Shown: piece after piece, positions 31,638 through 42,852 of the stretch
Layout: each line of letters starts with the position of its first letter
Numbering within the stretch: position 1 is the stretch's first letter
Assembly (NCBI GenBank): GCA_934047225.1
Contig: OW203987.1
Span: forward strand, 5,731,501-5,795,500
Direction: 5' to 3'
DNA length: 64,000 bases
Source of the DNA: Ypsolopha sequella
Taxonomy: Eukaryota; Arthropoda; Insecta; Lepidoptera; Ypsolophidae
The notes under the pieces: model-generated
What the model was told of the DNA's origin: nothing
The model's input: only the letters and a program-made list of their open reading frames with translations
Database searches by the model: none
Translations under genes and position numbers: made by a program

Positions 31638-32326
31638 CAGCGTTTCTTAAGGGCCTTACTATTGCCAAATGGGTACTTTCTAAAGCCTACTCCTCGTTTA
31701 TGGCCTAACCAAAAATAATGAAAAAATGTATTATGAATAATCAACTCTTTGACAACATATGCAACATTTTTCTTTTTCATACCACCAAAACTTCTACATA
31801 ATTTTTTTTTAATGAATGGTGTTTTTTGACCTCAAATTCCCTACTGCGCCTGAGTGGCTTGGCCGATTGAATTCATCTATGCTTTGATAAATAGATAAAC
31901 TTTATAGCTATAAACATAACATAAGATTATTCAATCGAGTAATCACGTCCAAGTGAAAAGTATAATTTTCTCCTATTTCGCCCTCTCAAGGTCGCAGCGA
32001 GCGTCGTAACAGCCACTATGCATTGCGCGCTGATATGAACGTTATTTCAATGTCGTTTCCGTTGATATTTGTAGTGACAAATATCGAGCTGCTAATTTGG
32101 CGATGGTAATCGCCTTAACAATCATAAATAAATGCCACCAAAAGTATTTTGCCACCAAAAAACCTTCACATTAACGTATATTATATGAAAAAGTATATTT
32201 TTTTTGTAATTTGTAAAACTAAAATAAATGGTCCGAAATTTATTGCTGCTTTTTTATTAAGGGGGTCCTTAAAAGTGTGCTTGATTTCCTAAGGGGTCCG
32301 TGGACAAAAAAGGTTAAGAAACTCTG
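31638..32326. mobile_element. hAT MITE interrupted 9 bp from its left end by a TTAA MITE
   Basis: The left end CAGCGTTTC and the right end GGTTAAGAAACTCTG are hAT-type. CTCTAACA flanks both sides perfectly (31630-31637, 32327-32334). Removing the nested TTAA element leaves about 221 bp. Confidence 0.82.
31651..32114. mobile_element. TTAA-flanked MITE (copy 1)
   Basis: The ends GGGCCTTACTATTGCCAAAT and ATTTGGCGATGGTAATCGCC are flanked by TTAA (31647-31650, 32115-32118). It is 464 bp and about 90% alike to the copy at 35807-36272. TTAA is the piggyBac-type target; no transposase. Confidence 0.88.
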
Positions 32327-32334
32327 CTCTAACA

Positions 32335-33469
32335 AATACAGTGACCACTTCCAAAGTCTAAAATTTGATGTGGACCTTAGTTTCCCCTGAAAGGTAAGAG
32401 GGGAGGGGAGTTTCAGATGCACACTTTACCGGGTTATATTCATAATAGGTAACGTAGATACCTAAACACATAAACCTAAGGAAATATTGACTTAAACACA
32501 ACACAAACAAGTAGAAAATCAACTTTACTTTCCTAATTGCTTCCACATTTCCAAGTCTAAAGCAATCAATCGAGTACTAAATAAAACTGTAAAGTTCGTT
32601 TGAGTACGTGACATCGAAACCTTCTTTCAAGAATTTATATTGGATCCGCTAACTTATCTATAAAGTCCATGTAATCTAAAATTGCCTTTACTGCATGAAC
32701 GATAAAGAATAAAATGCTATTTTATTTGTTTATTCATACATCTGTCCGTTTATATCCGAACGCTGCGTTTTCCTATTGTGGTCTATTGATTTTGCTTTGA
32801 ACCGTGCTATTTCTGAGTCGGTCGACGACAGTTTAAATAATTCAAGCTGATCCACTCAACGCTGAATACTGAAACCGGTTGAATCTGGCCCCGATTCACG
32901 ATGCTGTCCCGTAGACAATCGCTGAAAGGTCGGAAACCAATTATAGATGAGGTGAATGCGCTTTGTGACAATAAAAGTGCTGGAAATAATATCATTCACG
33001 AAAATTATGATTCCAAGTTAAAATTACCATCAACCTCAAAAACGGGATAAGGTTTTCTACAAGAAGGATACAATAGCAAAGTTTAAAAAGGATTTGACTG
33101 TTATTGGTATCTAATCTAACTTAAAATTTAAAACATTTTAATTATGCACTAAAATCTTTTTGATTAACCATTTAACCATGTATGGGTCAATAACCAATAA
33201 AGCGGGTAAATACCGCCCCTATACGCTGATATTCATAATGGTCACTGACCTCACCAGTTGCCGAGTCTCCGCTACGCCTCGTAGGCAAAATAGCTACGAA
33301 GTTTCGAGTTGCTACGAGTACGACGGCGTAGCCAAATATGCAGATCAGAGCAACCTTGTTAAAATGTATGAAGTGATTTCTTTAACTCCTTGTTTTAAAT
33401 AGGTTTGTTGTACGGACGCTAGTATGGCAGACTACCTACATTGGCAGTTCTTATTGCAGGCATTTTCAT
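32335..33469. other. unassigned stretch with one small ORF
   Basis: A 49-codon ORF at 32901-33050 begins MLSRRQSLKGRKPIIDEVNA and ends at TAA. It has better amino-acid balance than its surroundings but no recognised domain and no clear splice sites. The rest is AT-rich unique sequence. Confidence 0.35.
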
Positions 33470-33620
33470 GAAAATTAAAAACTAACTATTTCTTGAACGG
33501 TAGAAGAAAATACTGCAAGGTAAAAGCCTACGAGTAGCAATAAGTAGGTACCAGTGGGGAAGGCCGATTCCCACCGGCTTACCTTTCAGAAATACCTCCA
33601 ACTACAACCCACCAATCCAC
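33470..33620 (+). mobile_element. SINE remnant
   Basis: TTGAACGGTAGAAGAAAATA...CTGCAAGG corresponds to the GTGAACAGTGAAGGAAAACA...AAGGAAACC block of the SINE at 19785. The head is missing. Confidence 0.4.
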
Positions 33621-34008
33621 AATTCATTATTTTTGTGTACTTCTGACTAAGAATTACAAAAAAATACACCTGAGCGAAACGAAAATCAAATCTTCCATAC
33701 ACTTATTTCAACTCATTATGGCGCGCAACGCTTTGTTTGCAGAGCTGTTCATTCAACTGATTTTATCATACTTCAAAGACACTGTCATCATCAAATCATC
33801 AGTGCTTTTTGTGTGGTGAAAGGGAGCATTTTCTTAAGAATTCTTAGAATTGGCGCTTGCATCACGCGGTGTTTTTTTTTTTTGGATCAAGTTACCAACG
33901 TCATAATTCCACCCCTCGCCACTGGTAGGTACATATGCGAATGTTCTATAACCAAGTTTTCAAAGGTGTTTCAATTAGTTCCAAGTTAACGGACCACTTC
34001 AATAACAG
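33621..34008. other. nothing recognised
   Basis: AT-rich unique sequence without supported features. Confidence 0.4.
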
Positions 34009-34499
34009 ATAAACTGTAAACTCGGTAAGTGGACAGGTATATATAAGATTCAATGACCTTTTTTCTGTCAAATGCAAAATAAAATTTAGGCTTCCTATAC
34101 TAATTTACTCGGAGTTGTCTGTGGTGAAACGGAACGTTAGTACAGAAGAAAAATAGCTGTCACTGTTGACAACTAACCTCTATAAAAACTCATGTGTGTG
34201 CTTACAGTCTTTATTGTACCTATATTATTAAAACTACGCAAATAAAGGCTCTTTATTGTTATCAGCGCATCAATGTTACAGTCTACATATTTAGCTCCAA
34301 ATCAATACATGATCCAGCTCGAAGGACCATGTATTGAGTTTTTATAGAGAGGTTAGTTGTCAACAGTGACAGCTATTTTTCTTCTGTCCTAACGTTCCGT
34401 TTCACCATCTGTAATTATAAACAGGCACCAAACATTTTTTTCGTATTCGGCAATGATGAAACTTATCCTGACCACTTACCGAGTCTACAGTTTGAATTA
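34009..34499. repeat. fold-back element with arms of about 190 bp
   Basis: ACTCGGTAAGTGG at about 34019 is inverted at about 34469. The inner parts GTGAAACGGAACGTTAG and ACAGAAGAAAAATAGCTGTC with CACTGTTGACAACTAACCTC are nearly perfect inverted repeats around 34200-34330. The target duplication was not defined. Confidence 0.75.
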
Positions 34500-35328
34500 G
34501 GTTATATAAATAAAAGTCACCTTTTATTAGGTCAGACTTGCCTAACCAATTTCCCGGCTGGGTACATCGCACCGGGTCTCACAGCGTATCATAAGTACAT
34601 TGCCCTAAAGGTAGTAAATTCCATGCTATTAGCAAGCTGCACCCCTGCAGGGGGGAGTCACGTGATCCAGAGAGGGCACTGACCCCGGAAGTCTGTGCCA
34701 GCTTTCAGGCCTTCGTTTAGACAGCTTCAGGATAAAAAGGTTGTAAGAGGACAAGTGTTTTATTTTACATAACGGTAAAGGATGTGTACCTGCTTTAAAA
34801 ATTTGAGCTCATACTGAATAACTTAATTGTTTAAATTTTAAAACGAGGCCAAATACAAGCCAAGTATAAATATTCTTTCCCGTAGTAATTTGTGAGTAGT
34901 TATTTTGTTTTTTTTTATGTTGAAGTGATTTGCTTTTTCGTGAAATTAAATTCATTATGATCAGTAGAAAATGTGGTGTAAGTTTCGCAGCACGACACAA
35001 ATATAGGCGTCTTAAATAGTAGGAGCGTATAGTCGGTAACCCTATGTATCGAGTAACAAGATTGGACCAATGATGTGTAGAAAAAAAAAACTACATCAAA
35101 ATGTAATGTAAAACAAAAATAAAAAAACCCTTTTGTCTCACTAATTTAACGACATATACGGTGAAGAAGCTGATATTTTCCATCTCTCACTTTCCAGATA
35201 TAAAATGCTTTTAAATTTGGTAAGCCCGTAGTCTATCAGGGACTATTTCGTTCACCGGCCGCAGTATCTTCGAATTTAGTTGTAAAATATAATAATACTT
35301 TTTATATATAATAAAATAATATTTTAAA
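34500..35328. other. nothing recognised
   Basis: Mixed AT-rich sequence with a small GC-richer patch at 34600-34720. No repeats or ORFs supported. Confidence 0.4.
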
Positions 35329-35640
35329 TTGATTTATACTTGCGATTGTCGGCACTTGATGAAACATAGAAAGCATCTTGATTTTGAACACAGACACTTG
35401 TACTATTTGTTTCATAACATAATTATATTTGTTGCACACTTCCCGTTGCACACTTCCCAACCGGTTTCGGAAATCAATCCATCGTCAGGGGATACAGAAT
35501 AGTAATCAATCCATCTTCAGGGATCCATCCTGAAGATGGATTGATTTCCGAAACCGGTTGGGAACTGTGCAACGGGAAGTGTGCAATAAATATAATTTGT
35601 TATGAAACAACCAGTACAAGTGTTTGTGTTCAAAATCAAG
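35329..35640 (-). mobile_element. penelope-like fold-back element C with CTGACGA...GAAACCGG core
   Basis: Imperfect inverted arms (about 35374-35486 and 35527-35640) share TTGCACACTTCCCGTTGCAC and CCCAACCGGTTTCGGAAATC. A one-sided 45-nt tail (35329-35373) and a 10-bp flanking duplication ATATTTTAAA (35319-35328, 35641-35650) complete it. On the minus strand CTGACGA is followed by GGA...TCC and GAAACCGGTT; on the plus strand the equivalent is CTGAAGA. Confidence 0.6.
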
Positions 35641-35695
35641 ATATTTTAAAATATGTAATAAAATAAACTGTGTGTTAATTTGAAACCTTTGTTCT

Positions 35696-35802
35696 TCGAA
35701 CAACTTTTACTATGGTGCCAACTCTTAAATCCTATGAAACAGCAGATTTTATTTGCGGTTTCATTGTAGACCCGCATAAACAATCTGTAAAAGTTGTTCA
35801 TA
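35696..35802. repeat. short fold-back, GAACAACTTTTAC ends
   Basis: GAACAACTTTTACTATGG (about 35699) and GTAAAAGTTGTTC (about 35787) are inverted. A related single arm occurs at 6826-6860. It abuts the TTAA MITE. Confidence 0.5.
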
Positions 35803-35806
35803 TTAA

Positions 35807-36272
35807 GGGCCTTACTATTGCCAAATGGGTACTTTCTAAAGCCTAGTCCTTGTTTATGGCCAAACCAAAAATAATGAAAAAACGTATTTTGAATAATCAA
35901 CTCTTAGACAACATATGCAACATTTTTCTTTTTCATACCACCAAAACTTCTACATGAATTTTTTATTTTACTGAATAGTGTTTTTTGGCTTAAATTTTCT
36001 ACTGCTCCTAAGTGGCTTGGCTGATTGAATTCATTTATGCTTTGATAAATAGATAAACTTGATAGCTATAAACATAACATATGATTATTCAATCGAACAA
36101 TCACGTCCATGTGAAAAGTATAATTTTCTCCTATTTCACCCTATCAAGGACGCAGCGAGCGTCGTAACAACCACTATGCATTGCGCGCTGATATAAACGT
36201 TATTTCAATGTCGTTTCCGTTGATGTTCGTACTGACAAATATCGAGCTGCTAATTTGGCGATGGTAATCGCC
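35807..36272. mobile_element. TTAA-flanked MITE (copy 2)
   Basis: 466 bp, with the same termini as 31651-32114 and TTAA at 35803-35806 and 36273-36276. Confidence 0.88.
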
Positions 36273-36276
36273 TTAA

Positions 36277-36597
36277 TGGAAAGAACAACCCGTTTTAAGG
36301 AAAGAGGTCATCATCTTAATACCCTGTATATTAAATTTACAATATTATAGAGTAAATTTACTCCTGTAAAATAGTCCAAACACAGCGGTGGCCTGGCGGA
36401 CCGCTCGTCACCAGTAACATTACACAAAAACCATGTCTCCGGTTAAAGGTTAAACCAGATAAACGTACCAAGCTCTATTATGATGACGTAAGTCAAGTTG
36501 ACCTGGCTAACATACTTTTTAAGACGTTCTATAACCTGGAAGGGAAATGTGTTCAAAGCAAAAGCTAACAGCTTTTGCATTAAAATACTTGAAAATA
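36277..36597. other. nothing recognised
   Basis: No coding or repeat signal apart from common AT-rich sequence. Confidence 0.4.
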
Positions 36598-36622
36598 CGA
36601 GGGGCGATCATTATAAAGTGAT

Positions 36623-36789
36623 AATGGTATCAATTCGGCGTAACACATCTTAACTTATTTGTCAGGACTAACCTTATTTTAAGCGTCCTGTCTTTTTCTT
36701 TCTTTATCGAAAAGACAAGGACAGAACGCTTAAATTTAGTTTAGTCCTGTCAAATCAGTTAAGATGTGCTTCACCGAATTGGTACCATT
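36623..36789. mobile_element. palindromic MITE, AATTCGGCG family (copy 1)
   Basis: The arms AATGGTATCAATTCGGCG / CCGAATTGGTACCATT and AAGACA(A)GGACAGAACGCTT pair across most of the 167 bp. A second copy is at 55296-55453. Confidence 0.8.
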
Positions 36790-36901
36790 GAGATACAAAC
36801 TCTTTGGAACCATAAAAAGTAAATACCGGCTGGTAAAGTGGAATATTGATTAGATTTTTAAAAAGGAAATAAAGAGTTGGTCATTATAGAATATCTCGAT
36901 C

Positions 36902-37159
36902 ATGGAGCTACTGTTACTGGCTCACAGGTCCGCCGTTGCTATGGCTGCAATTCGAGATGCTGGCTTCGAAATACTTGAGCTTTCTCCATATTCACCCGAC
37001 CTTGGCCCCAGTGATTTTTATCTATTTCCAAGGTTAAAGGAGTATCTGAGAGGAGAGAGATTCGAAAATGATGAAGCAGCAGTCGCTGCAGTACAGGAAT
37101 TTTTCGATGCTCAGGACGAAGTGTCTTTTCAGAAAGGAATTTTAAGCTTAGAAAAATAA
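36902..37159 (+). pseudogene. mariner transposase, C-terminal third
   Basis: 85 codons. SPYSPDLGPSDFYLFPRLKE contains the third catalytic Asp (PSD) of the DD34D triad, and ends ...FQKGILSLEK. The HTH domain and the first two acidic residues are lost, so it cannot catalyse transposition. Confidence 0.85.
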
Positions 37160-37262
37160 GATATTCCACGTGAATTACGTTAAAAGGCGACTATGTCGAA
37201 AAATAAAATGACATTTACCGGCAACATACTTATTCTCACTTTTTATTGAACGCCCTACGTAC

Positions 37263-37594
37263 ATGTAATTTAGAATGTAGGTCAAAGGCTTCGAAGGACA
37301 ATTAATTATCTAGGAGTTCATTAATTAAAACTATATTACTTGGATGAAACGTGCTAATTGCTACCCTTACCTATAATATGGATTCCCTAATGGGCTATAG
37401 AGCGACCCTTTGTCTTCATTACTGAGTTACGATTTGTTAATAAATAACTATTATTTAAACAAATTAACTAATCAACTTAATAACTTATTAAGTAACTTAA
37501 TATTTAGATATAAAAAAGTTGTAAATTAGTTTTTAAAGTAGTTTTTAAAGTAAACAACAGAACCGCAAAATTGTCCTTAATTGCATAAATTTGC
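37263..37594. other. nothing recognised
   Basis: Very AT-rich, with TTAA/TTAAC-rich short repeats at 37440-37520. Confidence 0.4.
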
Positions 37595-37776
37595 TATAAG
37601 TGAACCACGTAACTGAAGGAACACCCGCGGTACGAGGGGAGCGTCGGGCGACGCGGAGCTAGAAGCGATCCTGCCCCGCGCTCGCACCTTCCCACCCCGC
37701 TCGACTCCTTACCTCCGCGCCGCCCAACGCTCCGCTCCTACCGCGGGTGTTCCTTCAGTTATGTGGTTCACCTATA
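37595..37776. mobile_element. GC-rich fold-back MITE
   Basis: TATAAGTGAACCACGTAACT and CTGAAGGAACACCCGCGG pair with the mirror sequence at the right end. The GC-rich centre (about 37625-37740) is hairpin-forming. TATA ends suggest a TA target. 182 bp in strongly AT-rich surroundings. Confidence 0.78.
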
Positions 37777-38039
37777 CATAGTTTTGCTTTTACAGCACCC
37801 AGCTAAAATATATAGGTTTAAAAGGACAGGTATCTTCTAATGAATTAATAAGCTACTGATCATACGTCAAATTTCACAAAGAAAGATTGCGGAAATGAAA
37901 AAATATTGATTATTGCCAAACGGCTCACCTCAATAACTATTTTTGATCGGGATAGCCGACCAGTTTCAGCAGATTCAGACTGCCTTCTTCTGGGTGAGTG
38001 AAAACGCTCACGCAACGACGTTGCGCCTCATGACGGCAC

Positions 38040-38490
38040 CACACTTCGTTATGAGGATGGCATACCCTAGCAACTTTTTTTATTACCCGTCCAGCACAAT
38101 AAGTCTAATGGAATATACCTTATTTGCTTTTCATAGAGGCGATTATATGTTGGCTCTTTGGCCTCTTGTTTTTGCGTAATACTAGTGATCACGCAGCGAA
38201 ACAACAAATTGGTGTGTTTTCAGCTAATACTGATATATTTTGTAGGGAAAAAAATATTGAATTTAGGTAACTTCCCTTCATATTTCTATTGCCTATTTTA
38301 TAAAAAAAAACAAGTTGATCTCTTAAAAGTTGGTCTTTGAAACGAACGTTTGAAAACCAAAAAAAAGATGGTGGAAAACATTTTTTTTTTTTGACAAAAG
38401 TATAAATCCTAAAACATTGTTTATATGTGTAATCCCTAGATAAAAGATCGATAAATCAAACAATATTTCTTCAATATGAGGAGAGACCTA
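38040..38490. repeat. dispersed repeat, copy of 59025-59430
   Basis: Shared blocks include CTTATTTGCTTT, GAGGCGAT, ATTTTGTAGGGAAAAAAATA and GAAACGAACGTTTGAAAA. Direct orientation, roughly 80% alike by eye. No ends or product recognised. Confidence 0.65.
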
Positions 38491-39453
38491 GTTTCTTCCA
38501 ATCAACCCTTGAAAACCTGGTGTTGTTGATGTTCTAGCGTCAGGTGTCCCGTTATGCGCTATTCGTTAGGCAACAGCGCCGTATTCGCAAAAATATTTGT
38601 AATGTGTGCGAACAACAAACCTGCCATCCACTCTTCGTGCCGGTATCAAAGATTTCAAAAGTTTAGATGAGCCCTGGCACCTAAAATCTATTGCATTGTT
38701 TTTGAATGTGTGCGTTAACATAATGCCGATGCGCGCACACTTATGAGTGCGCAATCTGTCTACCTACGTTCAGTAAACTGATCAGACTGTTAATTTGTTA
38801 AAATGATTAACTTTAAGTGCACTTAAGGCGTCCAACTATTACCGTGTTCAGATGAGCACTGATTCCAAAAAAAAATATTTTGGTGCTGTCATAGTACGGT
38901 AAAGGCTTATCTTAACTTTTGAAATCTTTGGCCGGTATGCCAAATAGCTAAATATGTGTGTTGTTTGTGTAATCACAAAGCAGAAGGAGGCACTGGCGAT
39001 GGACGTGTTATCAGAATTGCGGTGTTATAATGTAACATCGGTCAAACAATGTAGGTATTTATAAAACCGCTTCTGAAGTTGTAATTACCATAATGCAGTA
39101 TGGGAGTAGATAAAATTCATTGTGTTTTTGATTTAAAAAGGACTGTATCAAGAGCCGTTAAACAGTGGAAAAAAAAGTATAACATTTATGGTACACAGGA
39201 AAGGCTGCAGGTTAGCCAATCATTGTAGATAAATTAAAAAAAATAATAATAATAAAGCCCTAGGGCAAAATAATCGACTTTCTGTTCGGTTTTGATGCAT
39301 AAAAAGTGGGCCTTTACGAGCACTTGCATTGAAAAATATTTTATGATCTTAGATTATTTTATTGTAATACATTGTATTACTTTATTTATCCGTTTACTAT
39401 CTGTATGTATAGAGAGGTTTGTATTGTAGCTAAAAGTACACTTTTGGTTTAGA
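38491..39453. other. nothing recognised
   Basis: AT-rich sequence without supported ORFs or paired repeats. Confidence 0.4.
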
Positions 39454-39457
39454 TTAA

Positions 39458-39860
39458 GGGTCGGTGTTCCGAAATTCGGGGTTCGGGGTTATGGCTTTTT
39501 AAGACGGTCAAAATTCAAAATTTCTGAACAAAATAAATACCACTTGTTACCTTACAAGATGAAGTGCAGGTTCATTAAAAAAAATCACGGCAATAATGGA
39601 TAGTAACTTCAGAAAAAAAAACAGGAATTTCAAGAAAATCTCTTGAATAACATTGCAGCGCTACGAGTGTAACCTGAACTTGAAAATCCTGTTTTTTTTC
39701 TGAAGTTACTATTCATTAGTGCCAAGATTTTTTTTAATGAACCTGTACTTCATCTTGTAAGGTAACAAGTGGTATTTATTTTGTTCAGAAATTAATATTT
39801 TACTATCTTAAAAAGCCATAACCCCGAACCCTGTTTTGCCCAATCTCGGAACTCCGACTC
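39458..39860. mobile_element. TTAA-flanked fold-back MITE
   Basis: The ends GGGTCGGTGTTCCGAAATTC and its inverted counterpart AACTCCGACTC are flanked by TTAA (39454-39457, 39861-39864). Long arms carry GGTTCGGGGTTATGGCTTTT and ACCACTTGTTACCTTACAAG. 403 bp. Confidence 0.83.
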
Positions 39861-40020
39861 TTAAGGCGATATGTAAATGTTTTAGCGTCACTTTTACTCC
39901 ATATGCGAAAAAACCCTCAGTGCTCTCTCGGGACGGATTCGAGGAAAAGTAGCCAAGTGTAGGTTTTTTATTAATATAAAATGTATGCAAGTTGCTATTA
40001 AAATGTTGTTTAACCGGAGG

Positions 40021-40249
40021 CCCTATTACGTATCTTTAGTTGCCGTTTGAACTGGGTGCCTATCATCAAAAACATAGATATACTATCGAATTTCGATTGT
40101 CTAAGGATATGTTCACACTTGAAGTGACGACACAGTTCGTAAATAGTTCAATACCCACTAATAGCAATTTTGAAAGTTCCGTTTTTATTAGCTATGTTTT
40201 TGATGATAGGCACCTAGTCCAGTTGGCAACTAAAGATACAGAATAGAGG
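40021..40249. mobile_element. fold-back MITE, TATCTTTAGTTGCC family (copy 1 of 3)
   Basis: GTATCTTTAGTTGCC and GGGTGCCTATCATCAAAAAC are inverted at the other end. Sisters are at 61396-61629 and 62107-62340. Confidence 0.8.
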
Positions 40250-40588
40250 GGCTGGTCCTAGATACTGTTAAAATCCATCTAATAAAATATAATTGCAGTC
40301 GATATGTCATTCTTAATTGCCAAACCAGGAGAATTGGTGTCGAAAAAGACCTCATTTCAATAAATACTTTTATCGAGCCGAATTTCTCCAATCACGTTTC
40401 TGTTTAACAAATACCTAGAAAAAGATTCCAAAAATAATTTACAATTTTATCCAAATAATACCTTCTTTACAGAAGTAGATATGAAAGTTCTAAAATTGTC
40501 GTTTTTTTTCCGTAGTGTCTTAAAAAAGGCTGAAAGTTTTCATAAAATAAACAAAATCCGTTTTAAAAAGATGAGATAAGCGTAAATA
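40250..40588. other. nothing recognised
   Basis: AT-rich unique sequence. Confidence 0.4.
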
Positions 40589-41186
40589 CAGTGTATCCCT
40601 CGTACATGTGCACATCTGAAAAGGGGTGAAACCAGACCTTATCTTATCGACAAAAAAATGTTTTTTTTTTTAGAGAATCTTTGTTTTATAAATTTACGTT
40701 TTAAAATTTTTTTTGCCTACCATGGAGACTATGTATAAAATATGTCATAACTTTTGATCTATCGCGAGTAATGCAATGAAATAAAACTGTTATAATTCTT
40801 AAGAACATACCAAATCAAAAACAAAACATAATCAACTACCATTACCATAAAAATAATATCCTAAAAGATTATTTCTTTAATTTTTCCGTCTGTTTTTTCA
40901 GTAATAGTCAATTTTTTCAAAATAATGTCCCCGTTTTCCTATACTTTTATTCCTATTTATAATTGCCTATTCTATTATTTTTCTAACAAAAAAAAAATAC
41001 AACGTTCTGTCATAAATACAATATTTTCTATGAGCGGTTAACCAAAGGCACTGCGCTCGCGTCCCATACAAAGGTGGAGTATTTTCTCAACAGTAATTAA
41101 AAAAAAAATTTTTTTTTGTTTTTGTCGATAAAATAAGGTCTAGTTTAACCCCTTTTCGGATGTGCACTTGTACGAGGGACACACTG
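40589..41186. mobile_element. TA-flanked MITE, CAGTGT(G/A)TCCCTCGTAC family (copy 2)
   Basis: 598 bp with TA at 40587-40588 and 41187-41188. It matches the nested element at 21271-21893 along its whole length. Confidence 0.88.
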
Positions 41187-41857
41187 TATGTATGTATGAA
41201 TGTATGCAAAATAAGTCTGCAATATATCCCGCCCCAATCCCAGGTGAACGAAATAAGGAAATGGCAACGTTACGAAAGAACTCTACATCACGTTACGTAT
41301 TTTAATTGGAATTTCCGTGCACTAAAACAAAATTGAAAATATCCGTGACGCAACCAATTACAAACGTTTCGAAAGATATCCCATAATTGTACATTTACAT
41401 CCAGTCCCTGGTTACATCCGAGTTGTAAATCAGAAAAACGAATAAAAGTTCAATAAAAATCCTTGTCCTATTATATGACTGACGATTCGTTGGCCGGAAT
41501 TGGAAATCCCTGAACATAAAAAGAGGACGCACATAAGGGTTACAGCAATGACTTTTTCGGATTTCGGTTCGAAGTTTCGGTCGACTTTTTTCTACTCTAA
41601 CACCAACCTGGAACCTTGATTTGGCTAGTTTCTGTACTACGCGCATTCTAACAATTCAAACTTTTGTTATTTTTTAAATTTCTCCTAAATTGAGCATTTT
41701 TACTCGCATTTTACATCCTTAGGTTATATTGTATATATTTTTTTTGTTTTAACCATAATATATATATATATATATATATATGTTTTATAGTTTTTTTTAT
41801 CTTGTTTGTTTATGACGTCATTCGTATATTAATTGTAACTTTACATACATGTATGTA
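41187..41857. other. AT-rich stretch with (TA)n microsatellite
   Basis: A TA dinucleotide run occupies about 41757-41781. No other feature is supported. Confidence 0.5.
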
Positions 41858-42115
41858 AGGTCTTTCAATTTAAATGGAAAGTAATTTAGGAGGTGATTCA
41901 GTATTGTTAATACATCACATTCCACTGCAAAGTTTTTTTTTTTTGCGCGAACTTTTTCTTCACTTGTCCATACAAACTGAGTCAGCTGATCGGACCACCT
42001 TGTACTGAGAAGTGAAAAAAAAGTTACCGCAAAAAAAGTGCTTTCCAGTGGAATGTGATGTATTAACAATACTGAATCACCTCCTAAATTACTTTCCATT
42101 TAAATTGAAAAATCT
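41858..42115. mobile_element. TA-flanked fold-back MITE
   Basis: TTCAATTTAAATGGAAAGTA and GGAGGTGATTCAGTATTG are inverted across about 100-bp arms. The centre GAGTCAGCTGATCGGACCA is shared (inverted) with 20156-20419. TA flanks at 41856-41857 and 42116-42117. Confidence 0.78.
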
Positions 42116-42494
42116 TAAACATGTATTTATACATAAACACGTATACACATTACACTGCGACCAACAATCTGAGAAATACGAGTATATCAGAAAAAAATCA
42201 TGTATTTACCGAAATCCATCACCTAAACAACCCTACAGGATCTCAACCTCTTGGTTTCTGAATATCAAAGTATTCCCGGGATCGATAGCTAACAAACCGC
42301 ATTGTGTACAAAGCAAATATTCCAAAGACCACCGACTCGCTGACACCGCAAGGGTGCTTATGGAATAATAAAACGAAGTAAGTAGAGCCAAATGGACATC
42401 AATGTTGTTGATATTATTATACATCTTATATATTATTATACATATTATTTACATTTTGTTATTTTCTCTATGTAAGTTCCCAAGATGCAGAAAT
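42116..42494. other. nothing recognised
   Basis: AT-rich unique sequence. Confidence 0.4.
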
Positions 42495-42760
42495 CGAGGG
42501 TGGAAAAAATTTAAGGGCCCTGGAGACAAATTTTATCCTGAACAATAATCCTACCGATTCGTATAATAAAATGGCAAGCGTTTATTTTTTAATTTTTAGT
42601 TGGTTCGATTCCCGGGTGAGACAAGCGAATTTTAGAAGATCTTTGAATGCAGTTTTGTCTCTTTAAAAAAATAAAGGAATTTTTCCTTTCAGTAAAATGA
42701 GCTAACCAAAGGATTTAAGGTAGGTTCCCTCCAGGGCCCTTGAATTTTTTCCACCCTGTG
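42495..42760. mobile_element. MITE with GGTGGAAAAAATT(T/C)AAGGG termini
   Basis: The inverted ends GGGTGGAAAAAATTTAAGGG (CCCTGGAG) lie at about 42498 and 42755. The interior contains GGTTCGATTCCCGGG, a B-box-like sequence. 266 bp. Confidence 0.65.
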
Positions 42761-42852
42761 TATCAATTAGGTATATAATTAGGCAACGTCACCGTTCTGC
42801 TCGTCTTCGTCGAGGCTCCGGTCATGGTGCAGAACCATCATCCACTCCTGCA

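Larger units (their letters stand above)
36598..37260 (+). mobile_element. mariner deletion derivative
   Basis: The left end CGAGGGGCGATCATTATAAA and the right end CAATAAAAAG...GGGCG(T) read inward as imperfect inverted repeats. TA flanks at 36596-36597 and 37261-37262. It carries only the C-terminal third of a transposase and a nested MITE (36623-36789). 663 bp against about 1.3 kb for a complete element. Confidence 0.82.

Noticed and set aside
31178..31780. Several Arg/Ala-rich ORFs on both strands
   Set aside because: GC-rich fold-back produces long frames by composition; none has a recognisable domain.
36902..37159. Independent small host gene
   Set aside because: It is the C-terminal third of a mariner transposase between mariner TIRs.
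40040..40246. ORF MPFELGAYHQKHRYTIEF... conserved in three places
   Set aside because: All three copies are the same fold-back MITE; shared frame follows from repeat identity.
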